The notes beneath the pieces were generated by a model. It saw only the letters and a list, made by a program, of their open reading frames with translations, was not told where the DNA came from and did no database searches. Positions 46,649 through 51,515 of a stretch of 51,515 nucleotides of DNA are shown here, piece after piece (the stretch's first letter is position 1; the number at the start of each line of letters is the position of its first letter). Location: positions 1-51,515 of the IMG/VR virus record IMGVR_UViG_3300045999_011051. One strand, given 5' to 3'. This DNA is from a virus. Position numbers and translations under genes: made by a program.

Positions 46649-47134
46649 CTACTGGATGGGGGAGATCGTGACGACGGCCAGGTGCCCGGCGTAGCCGCCT
46701 TCGGGGCCGATCGCTTCGAGCTGCCCCCACGTCGCTTCCTTCGTGACCTGCTCGACGGCCAGCCAGGTGATGATCGCGTTCAGCAGGGGGCCGGCGTCGG
46801 CCAGGACGCGACGGCCATCGGCGTGCAGCATGCTCGCGGCCGGGATGCGGGTGTTCGCGTCGATCGTGGTGACCTTGCGGAGCAGCCGCACCATCAGCGA
46901 CGCCCGCGGCATCGTCATCTGCCCCAGACCGCGGCCCGGCCCGATCGGCGAGTCCGACCCGTCCGAGCTGCCGGGCGCGATCTGCGTGAGCCCGACCAGC
47001 AGGTGCTCCCGCCCGTCCCACGCCGGACCGTCACCCGCGGCGACGTACCGGGCCGCGGGCAGCTTCCACTCGTCGGTCTCGCAGGCGACGATGTGGTCGA
47101 GGAGCCGCTGGCAGGGGGCGACGACGTCGATCAC
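46649..47134 (-). CDS. Tail terminator-like / head-tail joining protein
   Basis: A 161-residue protein from a GTG with mixed alpha/beta (CQRLLDHIVACETDEWKLPA; LLNAIITWLAVEQVT) ending in beta (GHLAVVTISPIQ). Order after the connector and SAP-like genes and next to the gp10-like gene suits a tail terminator, but sequence alone does not confirm it. Confidence 0.6.
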   Translation of the reverse strand: MIDVVAPCQRLLDHIVACETDEWKLPAARYVAAGDGPAWDGREHLLVGLTQIAPGSSDGSDSPIGPGRGLGQMTMPRASLMVRLLRKVTTIDANTRIPAASMLHADGRRVLADAGPLLNAIITWLAVEQVTKEATWGQLEAIGPEGGYAGHLAVVTISPIQ

Positions 47135-47142
47135 AGCGGCGG

Positions 47143-47445
47143 TCAGGACTCGTCGACGAGCCGGTCGACCAGCGCCGCCTTGTTCCCGCCGTCGCTCACA
47201 CCGCGCTTACGGGCCAGGGACTGCAGCTGCGCGCGGGTCATGCCCTCCAGCGCGGCCCGCGACCGGGGGTCGTCCTGCCGCTCCTGGTGGTCGGTGTCCG
47301 GACGGCCGGCGTCCGTGGCCCGGTCCGGCTGAGCCACCTGGGTCGCGCCCTGACCGGCCGTGGTCGTCTCGGCCTGACCGTCGACAGCAGCATCCGGCTG
47401 CACCGGCTCCGGGGTGCGGGGGCGAGCCCTGAACGGGTCGGTCAC
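47143..47445 (-). CDS. Small SAP-like domain protein
   Basis: A 100-residue protein from a GTG overlapping the connector stop by four bases. After a Gln/Thr-rich linker, residues 68-100 (MTRAQLQSLARKRGVSDGGN, then ALVDRLV) form a SAP/HeH-type helix-extension-helix, a DNA- or protein-binding motif found in small phage head proteins. Role in neck assembly is inferred. Confidence 0.65.
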   Translation of the reverse strand: MTDPFRARPRTPEPVQPDAAVDGQAETTTAGQGATQVAQPDRATDAGRPDTDHQERQDDPRSRAALEGMTRAQLQSLARKRGVSDGGNKAALVDRLVDES

Positions 47446-48182
47446 GAGATCCTCCTGTAGGTGCGGGGCATGTCGACCGACACGACCGACGGCCGACGAC
47501 GCAACCTGGCCGGGTTGACCGCCGCCAACCACATGTCGATCTCCAAGATGCCGGTCTGGGCCTTGTCCAGGTGGTCGAAGGTGTCGAGCATCCCGATCGA
47601 CACCCCTTCCCGGGTGATGCTGGAGATCCGGCGCGGCAGGTCCGAGTCCAGGCCGGCGCCGGCCTTCCCCAGCTCGAGCGCCAGCAGCACCGCGGCACGC
47701 CGGCCACCGGCGTCCGGGGCCAGCCCGTGCCGGTAGGTGATCGCCGCGGTCCCGTCGAGCGGCCACGGCCGACGGTCGGCCCGCCAGATCTGCCCCGACG
47801 CCGGCCGCACCTCGAAGTCCACCGGGGTACCGGCGATGGTGACCGACTGGACGGAGGTGACCGGTGAGCCCGGGAGGACCGCCACGATCTGATCCCGGGC
47901 CCACCGCACCGGCCGCGCACCGCCAACGGCGGTGGCGGCGTCGACTCCCATCGGCGTCCAGGCTGCGCAGTAGCCCGTCCCGCCGGGGAGCCTGTCCAGG
48001 ATGACCGTCGAGGCGCAGCCGCCGGAGAACTGGCGACCCGAGAAGCTGTAGAGGATCTCGGAGGACTGCCACAGCAGGTCGGTCCACGCAGCATCGTCCA
48101 GCTCGACCGGGCGGTCACCGCCGGTGGGGAGGTCGTCGACCGTCGCCCACGGCGCACAGATCAGCCGCAGCGGCTCCACCAT
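47442..48182 (-). CDS. Head-tail connector (gp6-like adaptor)
   Basis: A 246-residue protein. WTDLLWQSSEILYSFSGRQF is the helical start, with mid segments RHGLAPDAGGRRAAVLLALEL and SITREGVSIGMLDTFDHL typical of HK97 gp6-type adaptors that sit under the portal. ATG 48182 has GGAGG five bases upstream; a GTG at 48188 lies too close to it. Last residues are basic. Confidence 0.75.
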   Translation of the reverse strand: MVEPLRLICAPWATVDDLPTGGDRPVELDDAAWTDLLWQSSEILYSFSGRQFSGGCASTVILDRLPGGTGYCAAWTPMGVDAATAVGGARPVRWARDQIVAVLPGSPVTSVQSVTIAGTPVDFEVRPASGQIWRADRRPWPLDGTAAITYRHGLAPDAGGRRAAVLLALELGKAGAGLDSDLPRRISSITREGVSIGMLDTFDHLDKAQTGILEIDMWLAAVNPARLRRRPSVVSVDMPRTYRRIS

Positions 48183-48253
48183 CCCCACCTCCGATCACAG
48201 GACGAGCGGGGTCCGCGCCGCGGGGAGCTCGGCGCGGACCCCCGGGTGTCGGG

Positions 48254-48916
48254 TCAGGACTGGGCGACCACGGCGTCGTAGCCGTAGGTGTAGTTCGGCA
48301 GCCCCGGCTCCTGCATCCACTGCCCGATCCGGCTGGTGAGCGGCCAGTCGATGTCGTCCTTCGGGCCGGTCCCGAACATCGGGTTCTCCACCGCGATCCC
48401 GTCGAGACCGGTGTCGTAGGCGTTCTTCCCGTCCAGGTCCTGGTTCTTGGTGAACTGCAGGAACACCCGCGGCAGGAGCCAGTGGAAGTAGCCGACGATC
48501 GCGCCGTTCTGCACCTGGCTCGACCACAGCTCCATCGCGACACCGAACGGCTTCGGGTCCGTCCCGATCGCGGGGAACGCGTACCCGAGAGCCTGGTCGG
48601 CGGCCGCGCCGGCACCGTTGAAGATGGCGCCGCCGGCGAGGAACTCGATGGCCTCGGGGTCCGGGTAGCAGAAGTTGATGTTCGCGATGTCGAGGCGCAG
48701 CGCGGTCTGCGGCGGCGAGTAGGTCATGCAGACCTTCCCGGAGCCGTTGGTGATGGTGATGTCGTCCTGCTTGACGTAGGCCATCGTGTGCTGCATCGAG
48801 ATCAGGGAGTCGGTCCAGAAGCAGTTCTTCGGGCCGACGATGGGCTTGCCGGTGATGTCGATGCGGGTGAACCGGGCGAGGACCGCCTGGAGCATCCCGG
48901 ACTTGTTGTAGGCCAT
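48254..48916 (-). CDS. Major tail protein-like structural protein
   Basis: A 220-residue protein with ITNGSGKVCMTYSPPQTALR, then ANINFCYPDPEAIEFLAGG, a pattern I associate with actinophage major tail (tube) proteins. The rest is beta-rich (GYFHWLLPRVFLQF). It lies between capsid-proximal and connector genes, an early position for a tube protein. The family assignment is from memory of such sequences, and a head decoration protein is the alternative. Confidence 0.55.
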   Translation of the reverse strand: MAYNKSGMLQAVLARFTRIDITGKPIVGPKNCFWTDSLISMQHTMAYVKQDDITITNGSGKVCMTYSPPQTALRLDIANINFCYPDPEAIEFLAGGAIFNGAGAAADQALGYAFPAIGTDPKPFGVAMELWSSQVQNGAIVGYFHWLLPRVFLQFTKNQDLDGKNAYDTGLDGIAVENPMFGTGPKDDIDWPLTSRIGQWMQEPGLPNYTYGYDAVVAQS

Positions 48917-48939
48917 GGGAGGGTTCCGTTCCTTCCGGG

Positions 48940-49812
48940 TCAGGCGGGGGTGAGTTCGCAGCCGGTCGCGGTCTGCGGGTCGAACAAGACGAGGCCAGCG
49001 CGCTCGGCGTGGACGCCGACGGCGTTGGTGCCGAGCTCGACGATCGAGGCGGGGTCGGAGTGCACGAGCGGCTCACCGGCCCAGGCGACGACGGGGCCGG
49101 TCGCGTACACGGCGGGCGGCCCGGCCTGGCCGTTGGTGCCGGTGTAGCCGGCGTCGCACACCACGATCGAGCCGAGCGGGGTGCGCATGACGTTGCCGTC
49201 GTAGCGGAGCCCGAACTGCGACAGCGGCATGAGGTAGTCGACCGGGATGTGGATGTAGAGGGGCCCGCCCGCGACCTTGTCCGCCGACGCGGCTTCGACG
49301 GCGCCGACGGCTTCGGCGGGATGCGAGACGGGGTCGAGCATCTCCGCCGCGGCCAGGTGCGGGTTGAGCCACGGCCCAGCCACATCGGTGCCCGCCCCGG
49401 GGCGGGGGTTCGCCAGCGTGAACGGCACCCCGTCGGGGAGCGTGAACGGCTCGGCCCGGGTGAGGTCCCCGGTCCACAGCTCGCGGGCCATCGCCTGGGA
49501 GGTGACGGCTTCGAGCTGCCGGGTCGCGCGCTGGACGAGGAGGTCGAGGCCGATGCGGGGACACTTGGTGACGGTCTGGATGACGAACGGGATCGCGCCG
49601 ACGGGGTCGGCGGCGATGCCGTAGTCGTAGGCGACCGTGGCCGGTGCGCAGTCGGCGACCGTCCGCCACCCGGCGGCTTCCTCGGGCCAGGTGATGACGC
49701 CCTTGCCCCAGTCGGTGTCCGGGTCGCCGGGGATGGCGGCGGTCAGCAGCGCCCCGAGTGCGCGGGGCGCTGCTGCCACGGCTGGCGCCTGGGCCAGCAT
49801 CTGGATCGCCAT
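48940..49812 (-). CDS. Conserved capsid-adjacent structural protein
   Basis: A 290-residue protein. GWRTVADCAPATVAYDYGI, then a PFVIQTVTKCPRIGLDLLVQ segment and AMARELWTGDLTR are features shared by proteins that follow the major capsid gene in many actinophages; a C-terminal DAGYTGTNGQ strand is also typical. Function is not established; portal-proximal, decoration or tail-tube roles are possible. Ends 23 bp before the next gene. Confidence 0.6.
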   Translation of the reverse strand: MAIQMLAQAPAVAAAPRALGALLTAAIPGDPDTDWGKGVITWPEEAAGWRTVADCAPATVAYDYGIAADPVGAIPFVIQTVTKCPRIGLDLLVQRATRQLEAVTSQAMARELWTGDLTRAEPFTLPDGVPFTLANPRPGAGTDVAGPWLNPHLAAAEMLDPVSHPAEAVGAVEAASADKVAGGPLYIHIPVDYLMPLSQFGLRYDGNVMRTPLGSIVVCDAGYTGTNGQAGPPAVYATGPVVAWAGEPLVHSDPASIVELGTNAVGVHAERAGLVLFDPQTATGCELTPA

Positions 49813-49818
49813 GACCGG

Positions 49819-51515
49819 TTACTGCGCGGCCGTGACGTCGACGGTGCCGGCGGACTCACCGGTCGGGGCGACCTTCGCCAGCAGGCGGAGCGCCTCGACG
49901 CCGCGGGCGGCGACGCCCTCCCAGGTCTCGGTGAACTGCCGGTACCGGTTCCGGTCGATCAGGCTGGAGTCGCGGACGATGCCGAGGTCGAGGGTGCCGC
50001 CGTCGAGGAACGTGAAGTGCCCCTCGGCGTGGAGCAGCATGTCGATCGTCGTCGGGTGCTTCGGCACCGACGCGCCCACCGCGGCGAGCGTGTACTGCTG
50101 CGCCGGGATCGCCGGGATCGCCGGCGGGCCGGTGACCGCAGCGGTCTCGGAGTCCTTCCCGTCGAGGTGCCACACCGGGTTCAGGCCGCGGGACCGCAGG
50201 AAGCTGTCGATCTGCTCGTCGGTGATCGCGAGCCCCTCGGTGGGGGTCATCGACATCGCGCGGGTGAGGTCGGCGCGCAGCATGTGCCGCACCCAGAACG
50301 GCAGGATCGCACGCAGGGACACGTTGTCGCCGAGGCGGTGCACCGACCGGTAGTAGGACTGGGCGCGGTCGAGGGTGACGAGCACGTCGCGGGTCGCGCC
50401 GAGGACCTGCTCGGAGGTCATCACCTTCGACGCGGACTGCAGCTTCGCCAGCAGGTTGTTCTCGGCGAACCGGTCGTGCCACACGAGGGCGGCGTGCTGG
50501 TTGGCCTGCACGGTCTCCGGGTCGAACCGGGAGGTGACGTTGGAGAACTCCAGCTGCAGGGTGATGGCCTCGACCTGCGCGGTCGCGGTGTCGGGGCAGT
50601 CGACGATCCACACGGCCTTGCGGGGCGGGTTGGACGCGGCGTAGGCGTCGACGTCGTTCTGGTTGGTCCAGATCCCGGTGGCCGACCGCGGGCCGGTGTT
50701 GGAGGTGTTCGTGACCGGGGAGATGTCCGGCCGGAACTGGATGCCGCCGCGCTCGGCCTGGAACGCGGGCAGGCTGTCGCGGATCGGGCGGCCCTGGACA
50801 CCGATGGCCTGGTAGGAGTAGTCGATGGCCAGCGGGGCGCACAGTCCGCCGGCGGCGACGATCGCGCCCGGGGAGGCGACGGCGTCGAACTTGGCGGTGT
50901 TGCGGCCCCAGTGGTCGGACTCGCGGACGTGCCGCTCCTCCGGGACACCGGAGGCGACCATCTTGACAACGGACACCTGCTCGCCGTCACCGCCGGCGGA
51001 GGACGCGCGCAGCGCCTGCAGCCGGTTCGCCATGGCGCGGCCGATCTCGTCGAACTGCAGCGGGGTGCCCGCGCCGCGGTCCTGCAGGTCGGCGGCGGCG
51101 ACGATCGCGATGGACGCCTGCGCGCCGGCGGCCTTCTTGGCGGGGGCGGCCTTCGACGTCTTCCCGAGCGCGGGGACCTTCGCGCCGGCGGCGACCGGCT
51201 GGGCTGCGTTCATGTCGGCCTCGGTGTCGCTGGTGGTGTCGTCCTCGGCGGGCGCCTCGGCCGGGGTGTCGTCGTTCTCGCTGGGCTCCTCGGACTGCTC
51301 CGGGTCCTCGGCGGGGGGCTGCTCGGTGCCGGGCTCCGGGATGTCGGCCAGGACCTGGTCGGCGGCGGCGTACTGCTCGTCGCGGCGCGTCTGCCGCTCG
51401 GTGGCCTGCCCGTTGACCTGCTGGTAGGTCTGCGACAGCTCCTGCAGCTCGGTGAGCTCCTCGTCGGTGAGGCTGCGGTCGGCGGCCTTGGGGCGGAGCT
51501 CGTTGATGCGGGTCC
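49819..51515 (-). CDS. Major capsid protein with N-terminal scaffold (start off right edge)
   Basis: At least 565 residues; the frame stays open to the right edge. The visible N-terminus is a helical/acidic scaffold region (TDEELTELQELSQTYQQVN, then a Glu/Asp/Pro-rich linker and a Lys/Ala patch ALGKTSKAAPAKKAA). The shell part has HK97/encapsulin-like features: RDSLPAFQAERGGIQF, ANQHAALVWHDRFAENNLL, a beta SVSRAILPF-type region near DNVSLRAILPFWVRHML, and a C-terminal RLLAKVAPTGESAG. An internal Met near 51213 would lose the scaffold. Confidence 0.8.
   Translation of the reverse strand, partial: TRINELRPKAADRSLTDEELTELQELSQTYQQVNGQATERQTRRDEQYAAADQVLADIPEPGTEQPPAEDPEQSEEPSENDDTPAEAPAEDDTTSDTEADMNAAQPVAAGAKVPALGKTSKAAPAKKAAGAQASIAIVAAADLQDRGAGTPLQFDEIGRAMANRLQALRASSAGGDGEQVSVVKMVASGVPEERHVRESDHWGRNTAKFDAVASPGAIVAAGGLCAPLAIDYSYQAIGVQGRPIRDSLPAFQAERGGIQFRPDISPVTNTSNTGPRSATGIWTNQNDVDAYAASNPPRKAVWIVDCPDTATAQVEAITLQLEFSNVTSRFDPETVQANQHAALVWHDRFAENNLLAKLQSASKVMTSEQVLGATRDVLVTLDRAQSYYRSVHRLGDNVSLRAILPFWVRHMLRADLTRAMSMTPTEGLAITDEQIDSFLRSRGLNPVWHLDGKDSETAAVTGPPAIPAIPAQQYTLAAVGASVPKHPTTIDMLLHAEGHFTFLDGGTLDLGIVRDSSLIDRNRYRQFTETWEGVAARGVEALRLLAKVAPTGESAGTVDVTAAQ

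Noticed and set aside
29794-51515. A second, independent prophage beginning near 29.7 kb
   Set aside because: Possible, but there is only one integrase, one immunity region and one terminase, and the modules complement each other. One circular phage is simpler.

Overview
The window is about 51.5 kb of high-GC DNA with many GTG starts and genes joined end to end by 1- or 4-nt start/stop overlaps. It reads as one temperate siphovirus-type actinophage genome. A WhiB-like protein, an XRE/DUF5753-like regulator with a DUF6879-like partner, a DUF2637/SpdB-like protein and an FtsK/TraB-like translocase point to an actinobacterial host, perhaps Pseudonocardiaceae; the family is my inference. No rRNA, complete tRNA or CRISPR array is present.

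Layout. (1) 1-4099, minus strand: packaging block with a RuvC-like resolvase, small-terminase-like protein, DUF2493/SLOG protein, large terminase and two head-region genes, the last running off the left edge. (2) 4100-4751: an AT-rich regulatory/replication candidate with seven GTGTAC/GTACAC words and a rightward ribbon-helix-helix (RHH) gene. (3) 4741-13643, minus: replication and recombination operon (P-loop primase/helicase-like protein, HTH proteins, a five-finger TRASH/MYM-like protein, phiC31 Gp3-like protein, HNH nuclease, RecB/Cas4-like exonuclease, DEDDh exonuclease, WhiB-like protein). (4) 13644-18870, minus: early operon of small unknown genes, ending upstream in an AlpA/excisionase-like gene and an XRE regulator. 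(5) 19005-21225, plus: XRE repressor, ImmA-like protease and tyrosine integrase. (6) 21141-21407: apparently intact attP with a 46-bp tRNA-CAU 3' half flanked by 18-bp direct repeats. (7) 21500-23969: small genes and a DUF5753/DUF6879-like regulatory triad. (8) 24123-29794, plus: an operon resembling the transfer region of actinomycete integrative conjugative elements (AICEs). (9) 29754-51515, minus: lysis and membrane proteins, GH19 endolysin, tail, connector and capsid genes, with the capsid cut by the right edge.

Read along the minus strand, the right edge (capsid, tail, lysis) leads through the transfer cargo, attP, integrase, early and replication genes to the terminase at the left edge. 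The missing portal/protease genes would lie where the two edges meet in a circle. With attP flanked by phage-type DNA on both sides, this fits a circularly permuted, unintegrated genome with a small part outside the window. Two adjacent elements cannot be fully excluded.

Most interesting points: the AICE-like transfer module in a phage, with a repeat cluster just after the translocase that could be its DNA recognition locus; an RHH protein whose C-terminal domain is shared with the convergent primase/helicase beside a GTGTAC array; helically phased GGTGCR repeats ahead of the transfer operon; and a five-finger TRASH-like protein. All functions are read from motifs and order; no database search was run.
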